A DNA stretch of 64,000 nucleotides from NCBI GenBank assembly GCA_034766995.1, contig CM068318.1, forward strand, positions 7,789,987 to 7,853,986. Direction: 5' to 3'. Positions 37,074-49,189 of this stretch are shown here, in pieces. The stretch is from Acanthacorydalis orientalis. Lineage: Eukaryota > Arthropoda > Insecta > Megaloptera > Corydalidae. The notes below the pieces were generated by a model, which saw only the letters and a list, made by a program, of their open reading frames with translations, was not told the DNA's origin and made no database searches. Positions within the stretch are counted from its first letter, which is position 1. Each line of letters starts with the position of its first letter. The position numbers were made by a program, and so were the translations under genes.

Positions 37074-37718
37074 ATAAACATATTATACAAATAGATAGGT
37101 AAATATGTCCCGTGTGAGTGTATTTGTATCTGGTATAATATTTTTTCTAAAAAAAATTATAAGAGTACTATATAATTCCTCCATAAGCTGATCTGTTATA
37201 TAAAATATTTTGCTTCATCACACAAATTATTTGCTTTGAAATATTTAAAATAATTGTATTTTTTATAAAATTTTAAATCAGAATAACCTCATTTAGGAAT
37301 AAAATCAATTTCAAGTACACATAGATTGATGTTTGAATGAATGATGATAAATTGATTTGATAGATGGATGTTTGTCTAGTTTCTTTTAGAAAGTAGAGAA
37401 CCCATTTCTAATGAATATATATTCTACAAAAATTTTCTCCTATTACAAAATATAAATAATTCTTTTTTAATAGAAACATAAAATTTCGCAAAAAATATTT
37501 TATACAGTAAATACATATAAATAAATAAAAGTATTTAAGAGAAATCTTCATAAATATTATATTATTTTAATAAAATTGTATCAATAAAACTACAAGCGAA
37601 ATTCACAAAATCAAATAACATTTTATTATTAAATGGTTTCATATTAACTTACAACCATATATTTCTTTCTTTTTACTCGACACTGAACACAAATTTAATA
37701 TCTCCTGGTAAATATTAG

Positions 37719-37755
<37 letters not shown>

Positions 37756-38509
37756 CTCTGTGTATGCTTAAGTTATACATCTAGTTATTCCACGAACAAA
37801 GTTACTTAATTTATGCAAATAAGCAAAAAAGTAACAGACAACGTTATGAACATGTCATTTATTGTAATTTCATTTTCGCGACAATACATGCCTTAGTTTC
37901 ACAAAGGATGTTTTAAGAAACATCTTTGTTTCTTCACTATCATATTATACATCACTTACAAACTTCTACGTAATGTTTTGTTCCTCCAACTAATATGTAT
38001 TTGTAAATCTTTATTTTAAGTTAACGTCGCCTTATTCATTTAACTAAAGTTGTTTTCATTCCACAAACTACGTCCTTTCATCCGCATTTGAAGATTTTCG
38101 CGAATAGAAATAGTTTCAGTTTATTAATTATATTTGTTTTTCGAAAGTATAAATTTTCAAGATAAAATTAAACAAGTTCAGTATTTTTTTTATGATATTA
38201 AATATATGCTAATGAAAATCGTTTTTAATAAAAATGTAAATCCCATTCATGTTGAGAAAAAAAATTAAACATTATTTATTTAAATATAGGATGTAATTTT
38301 TTATTACACTTTATATATATATAATGAACCACTTTTTGCTTCTACAATAAAATTAAAAAATGTTATACTGCAAAATCATAAAATTTTTCATAATAGTTTT
38401 TAAGGAAAGTCTCTTTAATTGGAAGAAAAAAGGAACAATAAAGATCAGTGTACGAGTATGAATGAATCAGTACACAGCTCTGAACATCTCTTTTCTCTCT
38501 TTCTCTTTT
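37074..38509. other. AT-rich DNA with a (TA)n array at 37719-37752
   Basis: No gene or family repeat recognised. CG content rises slightly near 37840-38110. Confidence 0.6.
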
Positions 38510-38512
38510 CTT

Positions 38513-38562
<50 letters not shown>
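38510..38562. repeat. Compound (CT)n-(TA)n microsatellite
   Basis: CT for about 20 bp, then TA for about 30 bp. Confidence 0.95.
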
Positions 38563-38564
<2 letters not shown>

Positions 38565-39008
38565 TATACTTTTTAGTATGAAAAAAAATTTGATGATTTT
38601 TTAATATACATTAAAATATTTAATTAAATTAAAAATCGTTGCAGGAGAGTACGAATATTATGTTAAATGATCTTTTCGGAATAAAAATAAATAATATAAA
38701 ATATTACAAACTTGACATAGCCTGAGAAACAGCAAAACATTAAGAGGGCACACCGAAAAAGTTGCTTCTTATATTCAAGTTTTACAGGTAGAAAAATTCT
38801 CTCTTTAGTTTTTGTTTCAGTGAAAACTACGAGAGATGTTAGTAAAGTTTTGAGACAGGTTTCAGTACGGCCAAATAAACAGAAGAGGAAATGCGGCGGA
38901 TGTTATGCTATCGTTGAAAAGTACTACTAGAAAGAATAGAGTTTGTACTTATCAACAGTTCGGTTCAAAACACAAACAATTTTTATATATCCTGAAAAAT
39001 AATTCTGG

Positions 39009-39040
<32 letters not shown>

Positions 39041-39300
39041 TCCCTTCTGAACGTTTTATTAAATGTTTTCAACTGTTTTTGTAGTTTTTACAATCTTATT
39101 ATATTTGTACAATTAATTTTAATGTCTATCATATATATATATAGTAAAATCCATTTATAATGTAAATATTTGTAGTACAAACCATAATAATTTATCCTTT
39201 AATTAATGTTCGTTAGATATAAAATATTGTTGTCTAAAATAAATATTATCTTATATAAGTATGCTCTTACATTTAATTAATAATATTCTATCGTTAAACC
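38563..39300. other. AT-rich DNA with a (TA)n array at 39014-39040
   Basis: A patch at about 38740-38950 is more complex (AGAGGAAATGCGGCGGATG) and begins GGGCACACCGAAAAAGTTGC, which looks like a possible transposon end. No partner end was found. Confidence 0.5.
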
Positions 39301-39316
39301 GTCTGTTCTGTATAAA

Positions 39317-39688
39317 TTGTTCTTTAATATAGAAGTTGTAGTAGAATTGTTGTTCGACGTCGGTAAAGCACGATATTACAAACTCGCCGGGATATCTTTC
39401 CGTCAAAGAATGGAAAAACAATGCGATACAGAATGTTTAAAAGTTAAACAGAATAACATACTAAGCTTTAAATATACCAGTTTCCTGATACGTAAATGTA
39501 GTGGCACATCGCGAGGAAACATTAAAGCGACTTTAAATTTTAATCCCAGGTGTTTTACTGTACAAGTTTCGAGCATGAATCTCGCACAGGAAATAGATAA
39601 GGAAGTAGCTCGTGAAGAATACTATATTACGGAATACTTAATGCCGCCGTTTTTGCTCTACAACGATGTATTTCTGTTGTTAATTTGA
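39317..39688 (+). other. Longest open frame of the window, status uncertain
   Basis: 124 codons including the stop. The frame begins at TTG; the first ATG is at 39410, which would leave a product of about 92 residues starting MEKQCDTECLKVKQNN. Composition is more balanced than its surroundings and the sequence is not microsatellite-derived. No domain, signal peptide or membrane segment is clear, although the last residues are hydrophobic. No family recognised. It could be an internal exon, a decayed coding region or chance. Confidence 0.25.
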
Positions 39689-39809
39689 ATACGAATCGTC
39701 ATTCATAAACAGAGTATTGGACTTTTTTATTATATAATTTGTTCGTTATTCATTTTGAATGTTTTTAGCACAAAAAATAATTAGCTAATCTATAATAAAA
39801 ATTTTCCTG

Positions 39810-39813
<4 letters not shown>

Positions 39814-39892
<79 letters not shown>
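39814..39892. repeat. (TA)n cluster
   Basis: Two TA runs separated by AATATACA. Confidence 0.95.
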
Positions 39893-39894
<2 letters not shown>

Positions 39895-40313
39895 AAATGA
39901 AAACTGAAAAAATTATATACAAATAAAACGTTTTAATATTTTACTCCAAGAATTTATTTTACTACTCATTAAAGCAAAGAAATGAAAATATCAGACGTCA
40001 TAAAAACAGTTCTTCAACAATATTAATTATTCATACACAGAAAAATATCTAGGAAGTAAAAAGGAAAATAATCTCTGAAAATTTAAAAAAGGTACCTTAA
40101 TTATAAATTAAAAAATAATTAAGAATGTTTTATTAACAACCGAAAAAGTAAACAAAGTCCTTTAATTTCTCTGTTAAAACTAATATCAAATGCAGATTTA
40201 ATTTTCCAAATGAAATTTATTTTTACATGACATTTATTAAGAAAGATTCTTTCATTTCTACACCAAAACCAAATAAATAAATTGTCTGAATAAAATGTTC
40301 TAAAATTCAACAT

Positions 40314-40650
40314 CGAAATATATATAGACAATAATCAAATTGATAAATAATCAATTATTGAATACTTTGTTAAATAAAAACTGAGTGATTAGAGGTTTAT
40401 GAAAATTAATTTGTAAAAATAAATTGTATCACAAATTGGATTGGCAAATTTTAATCATTTGGCAACTACAAAAACTATTTCTAGTCAGAAATATTCAATA
40501 AATCATTAAGGATAATTTTTGATTAATTATTATAAGTATTTCGATGACAATTCCATCATCTTCAGATCACTGAATTCCAGAAAACTCTGATTTATTGAAA
40601 ATTTTTGACCAGAAACATTTTTTTGTGATTGTTGAAACGAGAATTTATTG
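40314..40650. repeat. DR-1 triple cluster (reverse, forward, reverse)
   Basis: The reverse arm (40314-40420) has ATAGACAATAATCAAATTGA and AATCAATTATTGAATAC. The forward arm (40463-40575) has CTAGTCAGAAATATTCAATA, AATCATTAAGGATAATTTTT and TTTCGATGACAATTCCATCA. The reverse fragment (40590-40650) has AAAATTTTTGACCAGAAACA and GTGATTGTTGAAACGAGAAT. Confidence 0.75.
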
Positions 40651-41229
40651 ATGAAAGTTTAAATAATATGTTATTTTAATTTTAAAAGTAATTATTTATT
40701 CTTCTGTTAAAAAAAATTATACTGTTAATGATAGCATTAAAAGAAGAAAAACTAATTATTTTTATTATTAAGTAAAATGAGGATTAAAAAATATTTGTTT
40801 CATAACGTGTAGAAAATTAAAAAATAATGATACAATGGGAAGTGGAACAATACAAGGTTACAAACCGTATTAAAACAATGTATTATTTTATTTTCAAATT
40901 TTTAAGAATAATTTGAAAATGTATGGTACATGGATAATATAAATAGCAAAGAGTAATAATTGTTTTGAAATGGGATTATTCGAATTATAAAAAATTCTAT
41001 TTAAGTTACTTTTAATAATTGAAGTAAAACAGTGACATCAGAGGACTCTATAATATAATAAGAACCGAATGTGAAGTAGACTGTTATAATTGTTATAACT
41101 TGAAGAAGCTTTCGAAGTAATAATAAATCAAGTTATGAGAGTTTCAATGTTGTTCAACTATATAGACATAATTCACTATTAGAAAATCTTCAGTCAGGCA
41201 TCGCCATTAATAACTACTTAGAGCCCAAT
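40651..41229. other. AT-rich DNA, no gene seen
   Basis: Nothing recognised. Confidence 0.6.
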
Positions 41230-41700
41230 TTGTTCTTCATAAATAAAATACAATTTGAACACATCCGAGCGCCATTAGTATAAAGCAACACCATTAACCC
41301 GACGCTAAGACTCTAAACACCTTCCACTCCATAAACCCACATATATGCGCGCGAGGAATCTTTATTCACGTACCTTGACCCCATTAAGACACCACCGAAC
41401 TGAACCCTTCTGAATAATGACCTCATACTCTCATTTCGTATAGTGTCTGACAACAATACGCGTACGTCCCCCCGCACGTACATTGTACCCGAACGTTCTG
41501 TGCCCGAAGCTCACTCACTTACTCACTCACACTTGCACTCGATATAGTATGATGTTGCTGCATGAAATTGTACAAAGCAACGCGCTTTTGAAAACGTATT
41601 TACGCTCGTTCTCTTCGTGTTCACAAGGCGTTAATGTGTTTAAAATTGGACGACCGTTAAGTATGCTACTTTTGTATTGAAAGCGAAAGAGCAAAAGCAT
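41230..41700. other. CpG-containing island
   Basis: C-rich on the plus strand, with CGCGCGAGG near 41349, ACGCGTACGTCC near 41458 and a CTCACT repeat (41511-41530). Open frames on both strands (41483-41680, 41527-41781 minus) lack domains. Candidate regulatory DNA. Confidence 0.4.
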
Positions 41701-41783
41701 ATAAGGTGTTTTCGAAATGAAAAATATGTTTTTTTTTCTCGAGTACGTTAAATCTGTACTCCCCGTAGAATTGTCTATCAAAG

Positions 41784-41840
41784 TGTGTATATATATATAT
41801 ATATATATATTATTTATATATATATATATATTATTTATAT
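41784..41840. repeat. (TA)n cluster
   Basis: Two TA runs separated by TTATT, with TTATTTATATA repeated after the second. Confidence 0.95.
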
Positions 41841-43194
41841 AAGAAAATAAAGATAATATCAGAGAAATATTTTCACAACAGACAAAACAAAAAATACAAC
41901 ACTAAAAAATCTATTAAGAAAAAAACCTTGTCTTTAAACGATTTTTTTTAATTATTTTATATAATAAAATGAAATTAAATGACACACATTCATTTATTAT
42001 ACAGTATTTTAAGTGACACTATTTTATTTCTATTTTTTATTTTCGGTAAAAGCTTAAGACTATCGATTGACTAACGCTTTCTATACGATTACAAGTCAGT
42101 TAGGTTCTTTTAAAAAGAACACCTGCTTATGCTATAATCGAATACAGTTGTAAAAAGATAAATAGGCTATGTGTGAGAAACGATTCTTTTTTGGTTCAAT
42201 GTGTAAATTTTTCATTTAAATTTCAACAAGGATTGATTTGTAAATAAGAATCTATAATAAATGTAATTTTTAATTTAAAAAATGAGATAAATATTTTTTG
42301 TTTTACTGAATTCTTTTATTTAAAATTTTCTAATAAACCAACACTTAAAGAATACTCGTAAATACTAAAATTATAAAAATAAAAATTAATGTTAAGAGAA
42401 AATAGTTTTTTAACAATATGAATATTTTTAAACAAATATTTTAAAAATGTATGTTATTTTAAATTAAAATTAATACCAAAATTAAAAAAGTATATAATAT
42501 TTTAAATATTTTGATGAATGAAAATATTTGGACATAATTTATTTTAAACTTGTAACACACATTATTTTGTTACTTGAACAAAAAATAGTATAAAATGGAA
42601 TATTTGTTGCAATCCAACTAAATTTACACGTTGCACCTAAATACATAATTTATTAAATGAATTTATTGGATTTTGTATTTTTGAAAATATTTTTTCCAAA
42701 TAAATGATTATAAGTGTTGAAAACTGAAAAATTCATATCAATTATCATTTAGGGTAACTACCAATTACCAGTGTTCGATTAAAAAAAATAATCAGTATGT
42801 ACTATTACCAATATGTGCTCAAATACGAATTTTCATTAAAAACATTCCATTTATCATATTTTTGAGCAGCACTGGCCAACATATAACTAACGCGAATAGT
42901 GTTGTATAGAGCAGATTGACAGGATTGATTAATAACTGGAAAAAAAACACCACTGAACATTTATTGATTTTTAAATATTTGTTAAATAACCGTTCTTTAC
43001 TTTTTTCCCATTTGTTGAAGTGAGAATCTGTACTACCTTTAAAATTTATTTGAAAAGTTTTCTTGATGAAAAGTTATTCAATAAACAGATAAAAATCTTT
43101 GAAAATCAATTACCAACAATTTTTAATAAAAAAATTATAAATTTTAGATAAACTTATTATGTTTTCAACAAAATGTTGCATGTGACGAAAAAAA
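41841..43194. other. AT-rich DNA upstream of a transposase relic
   Basis: Mostly AT-rich. At 42860-42930 a more complex patch (GAGCAGCACTGGCCAACATA) may belong to the same decayed transposon as the next entry, but this cannot be shown. Confidence 0.5.
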
Positions 43195-43435
43195 TTTTGA
43201 ATGGAATATTTCCGGACCAATTAATCTTGAGATTCGACCATATAGATTAGCCACCAACTTCATTGAATTTAATGTGGTTTATACAAACAAACCAGAGACG
43301 ATTGAAACCTAAAGGAGAATATTCGTCAGGAAATTAATGACAATAATTCAGGAAATTTTATGAAAAGTATTAACGAAAAAGCCTGTTTTGTGTTGCAAAC
43401 AGAAATAGTAAAGGAGAGGTAGATATTTAACTTAC
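43195..43435 (+). pseudogene. C-terminal remnant of a Tc1/mariner-superfamily transposase
   Basis: One frame gives FPDQLILRFDHID, a stop where Trp is expected, then PPTSLNL. This matches the conserved 'F-P-x-R-L-I-S-R-F-G-D-x-x-W-P-P-R-S-P-D-L' block ahead of the last catalytic residue. After a frame change, VYTNKPETIE, a stop, then ENIRQEIN and the block MKSINEKACFVLQTEIVKER follow, the usual C-terminal helices. At least one frameshift and two stops are present, and the last catalytic Asp is not preserved. No terminal repeats were found. Confidence 0.65.
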
Positions 43436-43534
43436 ATAAATCCTAAGTGAAATAATCATGTAAAAAAATTAATGTTCTTCATTTCATATAAGAACTAAAA
43501 ACAATGTATAAACCTATATTTAAAACACTTATAT

Positions 43535-43744
43535 ATAGGTGATTCAACTTAGGCTTCCACACGAAAGTATAAAAAAAATAAAAGTTAAAAAGCATGTTAT
43601 CCTTCATTTTGTATTTTAGTTCAATTCTATTTTCTATTTAGAATTGAGTTGAACTGAAAATCTAAATAAAAAATAACATGACTTTTTTAACCCATGCGTC
43701 CCCTTTCAGTGCTTCCATGTGGAAGCCTAAATTGAAACACCTAT
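43535..43744. mobile_element. MITE-2 copy 2 (foldback, 210 bp)
   Basis: Left end TATAGGTGATTCAACTTAGG then CTTCCACACGAAAGTAT. The right end read inward is TATAGGTGTTTCAATTTAGG then CTTCCACATGGAAGC. The inside is also palindromic: AGTTCAATTC and CATGTTAT pair with GAATTGAGTTGAACT and ATAACATG, so nearly the whole element folds into one hairpin. A TA array follows at 43745-43800. Confidence 0.88.
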
Positions 43745-43747
43745 ATA

Positions 43748-43797
<50 letters not shown>

Positions 43798-43800
43798 TAC
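43745..43800. repeat. (TA)n cluster
   Basis: TA runs broken by TGTC and a TG step. Confidence 0.95.
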
Positions 43801-44730
43801 GATTAAAAAAATTGCATATGTGTAAAATGAAAAATAATTATGGCAAAAAATCTACCCCAAATAAATTAAAAAAACATTTATAATTTGATGTCATTTCACT
43901 GCACATCTAAAAACAGAGTGTAATTATTTTTAAAGGAGTAAACAAAATAAAAAAAGAGTACATCATAACATAAAATGTTCCCGTGCATGAAAATTATAAT
44001 TGAGGTTAAAAGATCAAACAGGTACAAATTGTAAACACCCACCCACTTGATATAACAACTTTGCATACATTACATGGATAGGATGGTGCATGCAACTGCT
44101 GTTACTTTATCTACACTAAACTAATTACACTGAATGTGTGTTTAGTACCATCAATTTACGTATAATAGATACGAATCTAGTATTATGTCACAGAGAATCG
44201 CATAGACGACATACTCGACATAAAACTATATGACTTAATGAGTAATGTTTTTTCATTTCATTGTTTTTTAAATATATTTAAATTTGGATGTTGTGACTAT
44301 TAGAAGTTAATTCTAAATTGTTAATAATATGTTTCAACTTTGTCATTTCAAGACACACGAAAGAAATGTGTTTTATATTTTTGATAAATATTTGTTTAGT
44401 AAAAAAGGAAGGTAAGTTAAGTACGGTCATTCATTGTAGTATGAACTGAAAGTTAATGATTTCTGTGAATGTTTGCTGCAAATATAATATTTCACACTCA
44501 AAATAAAAGAAAAATTTAAGGAATACATTTTTTTCATTTCATTACAAATTATTAATATCATCATTTCATTCCATCAGTCCATTTTGAATCAAAATATATA
44601 ATAATTTACAGACAAATAAAATGTCTCTCTTCATCCTTTCAGAAATTTATAAGACTGTTTTTGACCATTTTTCACATACCAAATTCTTCTTGGCCGAGGA
44701 ATGATAAACTGTAAAATGGATACTAGTCGC

Positions 44731-44883
44731 AATACAATTATGACATGGCTAAATTCACTTTCAGAAATAAATTCTTTTTCATTATACAAAACTTGAAAAT
44801 TTTCTAGTCAAAAATTTTTAATAAATCATTTTTAACCATTTTTCTTGTTACTTAGTGATAGTGATTCCATCATCTTCAAAGCG
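44731..44883 (+). repeat. DR-1 copy, forward, near full arm
   Basis: AATTATGACATGGCTAAATT, CACTTTCAGAAATAAATTC, TTTTTCATTATACAAAAC, TCTAGTCAAAAATTTTTAAT, then TGATTCCATCATCTTCAAAG. Confidence 0.8.
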
Positions 44884-45264
44884 TCAAGGTATAAAAATAA
44901 CGATAAAATTATTCTCAAATTATTAATTTCCGGATAGTTACAACAATTGGCTTAGCATTAAATAAAAAATTATTGAATGTATTAGGAAAATTGTCAGATT
45001 ATAAGGTTTTTATATGAAAAAAACTGAAGCTTTTAATAATTCAAACTTACACTAAGGAAAAAGTAAGGAAACACAATAAAGGAAAAAGTAATGTTTGGAG
45101 TTAGTAACTTATTTGATTCTATTTTTAGCTATCACAAGAATATATATTAAGAATTTAATGGATTGAATCATTAATGGACTAATTAATGAACTGAATTTAT
45201 AAATGACTTGATTAGCCTCCAAATAGGTGTGTTGTTTGTCCGGGCTAGGATTTGTTGTTTTATT

Positions 45265-45267
<3 letters not shown>

Positions 45268-45329
<62 letters not shown>

Positions 45330-45345
45330 CATATAGATATATAGA
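45268..45345. repeat. (TA)n array abutting MITE-2
   Basis: About 55 bp of TA, then CACATACATATAGA units up to the MITE-2 copy 3 border. Confidence 0.95.
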
Positions 45346-45556
45346 TAGGGTGATTCAATTTAGGATTCCACATGGAAGTATTAAAAGACAGTGCAGAGAT
45401 TTAGAAAAGTCATTTTAGTTATATTTAGTATTTTAATTCAATTTAATATTAAAATACAAATGAACTGAAATAATAAATGGAGGATAACATGTTTTTTTTA
45501 ATTTTTGCGTTTCTTTAATACTTTCTTGTGAAATCCTAAATTGAATATACGCTATA
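45346..45556. mobile_element. MITE-2 copy 3 (foldback, 211 bp)
   Basis: Left end TAGGGTGATTCAATTTAGGA then TTCCACATGGAAGTATTAAA. The right end read inward is TATAGCGTATATTCAATTTA then GGATTTCACAAGAAAGTATT. The centre pairs TTAATTCAATTTAATATT with matching sequence and repeats the GGATAACATG block of copy 2. Confidence 0.85.
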
Positions 45557-45687
45557 CATGTGGAAAATGAGAAATTTTATAGAAATAAAGGCATATTTAG
45601 TCAGAAATTTCATAGAATGTCAGTTCGTCAGAGTATTACGAACCAGAAAACTAATTACTTTTTTCTGCATTAATTTTTTTCTAAAGC

Positions 45688-45922
45688 AAGAAAAAATATA
45701 TGGTTTGTGAGGAATGAAAATACATTTGTGAGAATCACTCATGATCTCTATTTGAAATTCTTATTTATAAGGAGTGTATTTTATTTTTACACATAATTTT
45801 TTCAATATTCCGCAAATCTTAAAAAGTGTTCTGGTCAAAAGTTCAATTATTGATTATTGATCATTCTGATTGTTTCTTATGTCATTTTGATGGGACTTAT
45901 ATGATATTCAGAGTGCTGAAGT
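45688..45922. repeat. DR-1 reverse fragment followed by forward arm
   Basis: The reverse part (45688-45732) has TATGGTTTGTGAGGAATGAA. The forward part (45801-45922) has GTTCTGGTCAAAAGTTCAAT, TATTGATCATTCTGATTG, CTTATGTCATTTTGATGGGA and AGAGTGCTGAAG. The frame 45826-46020 is therefore repeat sequence. Confidence 0.7.
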
Positions 45923-46109
45923 ACAGGAAAAATTCTTTCAGCCTTATTTTACTACAAAATATATTGATAAAATTATTTAAAATCTTAAAATTATTTATAA
46001 TTCTGAACTCTTCTAATTAATAAATGTATAATTATTAAGCATGTAATTGCAGTAGGATTTTTAAAACTTTGTCGATGAATTATTACAATTTTTGACATTG
46101 AATCGTCAC

Positions 46110-46640
46110 AGTATCGAACGAATTCACCTCCATATTCATAACTAGTCTTATCAAATTATATACGTATGGCATTTGTTGGTGCTGAGACAACAACCGACAT
46201 CTCGTCCTTTTCATGTTTGTTCAGCAGTTTGAAAATCGAATTAGCACGCTACAAGTACAACTAAACCCGCCACCACTACGGGAGAATTGTGCGTAAAACT
46301 AGTTTACACATGACGGAATGTAATCTAACGATGGCGAAAGTTCTGTTTTCGGAATCTGCGTCATTACTACCATGCAAAACCCTTATTTACAGCGTGATTG
46401 TGCATCGGAACAACCGTAACCTCTAGTCTCTTATTAATGGTATTGTCCGCAAATAGTTTCGACGGGGTTGTTGACAAACCCAACTTACTATTCACCCGAT
46501 GTGTATTTAGATAATTATTCGAAATATAAGAGAATGTTCATGTATCAGTATGTAACGTAACGAATGGCGTTGGAAATTTCGACGAGATGTTACATTTTCT
46601 GCTGATGAATTTAACGCCGGTTTATTTACAGCACTGAATA
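46110..46640. other. CpG-containing island
   Basis: Complex block with CCGCCACCACTACGGGAG near 46270 and ACGTAACGAATGGCGTTGG near 46554. No open frame of note. Candidate conserved noncoding DNA. Confidence 0.4.
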
Positions 46641-47273
46641 GATATGCGTTTTATTTCCATATTTCTGCAATATTCATACTCGAGTTATGGAACTGTGGCG
46701 GATTGAAATAGTTGAATCATCAGAAAAAAATATGTATAGTTATAAATATTTATTATTTAAACTTTAAATTTATATACGAATTTTACAGCTGAAAAAGCAA
46801 TGCATTTAATTAACGTTTAAAAAATAATAACGATAATTAATGACTTTTTGAGGAACAGTTGTTGTATAATGTTTTAAAATACGAAAGGAGTTTTAAAAGT
46901 TTTCAACTTTTCATAGAGATTGCATCTTTAATTTCATAACTTTTAAACATTTCATTTAGTCCTTTATGAGGTAGTATGTAAAGTAATGAATTAGTTATAT
47001 TTTTTTAATTGGATACGTTACTTAAACTTACATACTTGCACTTTATTGTAGTGAATTATAATAATATTTTAAATGTATGGAACAATTAAAATATATCCAC
47101 GAATTTATTATGAGTTAACAACATAATATTAGAATTATTCATTTCAAAATAAAAATGATTTTAATTAATTAATATTTTTAATTTCAAATATCAATAAGAT
47201 ATTACTGAACAATATTGTTTTTTTAATGTAATATTTTATTGTATTTTGAAAGAATATTTACCAAAATTTTAAA
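46641..47273. other. AT-rich DNA, no gene seen
   Basis: Nothing recognised. Confidence 0.6.
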
Positions 47274-47319
<46 letters not shown>

Positions 47320-47320
47320 T
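47274..47320. repeat. (TA)n microsatellite
   Basis: About 45 bp of TA. Confidence 0.95.
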
Positions 47321-47499
47321 GGGTAGAATAATTTAAAAATTAATACTATTTGTAATATCTCATTCGCATTATGACAATATAAATTGGCGAGAACCGAAAA
47401 TCTATAATACATCCGATTGAAGTAATCTCATGCTGTGCTACGTGATATTGGTTCAGTGGTCGTGACTTTGAATTGATTATAAGAATTTATTTTAAAAAA

Positions 47500-47540
<41 letters not shown>
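47500..47540. repeat. (TA)n microsatellite
   Basis: About 38 bp of TA, then TATTCTCGG. Confidence 0.95.
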
Positions 47541-47618
47541 TCGGTAGCCTTTGACAAATCCCAGTCAGAGTGATTTTTCGACACATAAAAGATACATATT
47601 TGATTTTTTAAATAAAAC

Positions 47619-47696
47619 ACACACGTACATACATACATACTCTCTATATATAATCTACATATATATAGAGAGAGAGAGAAAGAGAGAGAGAGAGAA
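47619..47696. repeat. Compound (TACA)n-(TC)n-(TA)n-(GA)n microsatellite
   Basis: TACA units, TCTCTC, TA with an ATCTAC break, then a long GA run with AAAGAGA. Confidence 0.95.
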
Positions 47697-47921
47697 CTAA
47701 GGCAACGTCATTAAACAACCCACCCCTCGTTATATACAAGTGCTATATGAATCAAGACTTGAAAAAATTGAAGTTTAATATGACAATCGACTGATCGTTG
47801 AATTGACTTTTTAAAAACTCTTCAACTTTGTAAAACTACACTGAGAACTGAACTGATAATATAAAAGCCTCTTTCAGAATTTTTCATACTGCTTCCATTA
47901 TTAGTCCATAATCGATAAAAT

Positions 47922-48078
47922 GTCATCTAAATTTTCACACATGAATATGATTTGTCCATACCAGAACTCCAAAACAATTGTTCGTCTTAAAAATATTCAA
48001 TAAAATATTATCGATAATTTTTTATTGTTGATTACAAGCATTTCGATGGCCATGTTATCATTTAAGAGCTCCGAAATA
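47922..48078 (+). repeat. DR-1 copy, forward
   Basis: TCATCTAAATTTTCACAC, CTTAAAAATATTCAATAAAA, TTATTGTTGATTACAAGCAT, then TTCGATGGCCATGTTATCAT and AAGAGCTCC. Confidence 0.7.
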
Positions 48079-48231
48079 AAGAAAAAAATAGCCAGTGTCA
48101 GAACTGTATTGTGATGTTGTCTACGCTACAATTTCTGTTAACTACTTCTATATTCAACAATGTCTACTAATTATTCATGAAATATAAAACAAATTTAATT
48201 TCTTTTAGAATTCTCATAATTCAAATATACA

Positions 48232-48234
48232 TAC

Positions 48235-48265
<31 letters not shown>

Positions 48266-48266
48266 T
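48232..48266. repeat. Compound (TA)n-(GA)n microsatellite
   Basis: TA then GA. The two minus frames across it are translated microsatellite at one end. Confidence 0.95.
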
Positions 48267-48459
48267 GAAAAAGAAAAGAAAAAATAAAAAACCTAATGTA
48301 CAACAGATATTTTGTACTAGAAAACATAAATCCGAAAACATCAATAAATGAGTGAAATAAGGACATCCAAAAATTAATTGGATATTTGTGAAAATGTTCA
48401 AAGTAGAAGAATTCAAAATCTTTCATATAGTGGTTGATTTCCACAGGTAAAATTATTTA

Positions 48460-48961
48460 TTAGGTATAAAAATTAATTCAGTACCTTCAAATTGAATCGA
48501 TCATAATTCTGTTTTAAATTAAAATATTTTCTAGCAGTTTTACATTTTTGAAGTGACAACCTATACATTTAAAAAGACTATATATCTCGGCTAAGAGTTG
48601 GCATAACCTTACAAAATAGTAATGCATACAATGGCTACCGAAAAGCAGCATATTAGGTATTGCATGCTTTTCGCATTTCAATTGAAAAAATGCAGTCGAA
48701 GTCGCAGGAATGATTTTTTTAGCTTTTGGGGAAGGTGTTGTGATGCATAAAACATGCAAAAAAATGTTAAAATAATGGAAGAGAACCGAAATTGTCTCAT
48801 GACTTCATCGACTCAAATTTGACCTCTTTTTTCTACAAGAGATTCGTCAAATACCTGACAAACGGAGCAAATTTTTATAAAATAATGGGAGATATTTTTA
48901 GAATTGAAACGTATTCCATTTATTATATATAAAAATGGCACCGAATTAATTTTTATACATT
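48460..48961 (+). mobile_element. MITE-1 copy C
   Basis: About 500 bp with both ends. The left end is TTAGGTATAAAAATTAATTC and the right end GGCACCGAATTAATTTTTAT. Inside, TTGTGATGCATAAAACATGC and, near 48846, TCGTCAAATACCTGACAAAC preserve the transposase C-terminal segment (GIRQ-P-DR in a decayed frame). TA repeats start right after the right end. The frame 48514-48759 minus is inside this element and is not a gene. Confidence 0.87.
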
Positions 48962-49189
48962 ATATAAATATATATATATATATTAATTCCATGCATATAC
49001 ATAGGTACAGTAATTTTATTTGTGAAAAACAAACAAAAGCTTTTTGTAAATATACATATATGTAAACACTCAATACGTGTGTTTAAATAATAAGGTATTC
49101 ACAATCAAAGTTGTCAATAGCATATACATTTACGAAGAGAAAAAAAAATGTAGACCTGAACGCATATCCAACTTTTATGTGGCTGTCTA

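Noticed and set aside
38745..38780. GGGCACACCGAAAAAGTTGC as a transposon end
   Set aside because: No inverted partner was found within about 2 kb on either side.
45826..46020. 64-codon plus frame
   Set aside because: Its first half is the DR-1 core sequence.
48514..48759. 81-codon minus frame with an apparent protein
   Set aside because: It lies entirely inside MITE-1 copy C and is antisense to the transposase remnant.
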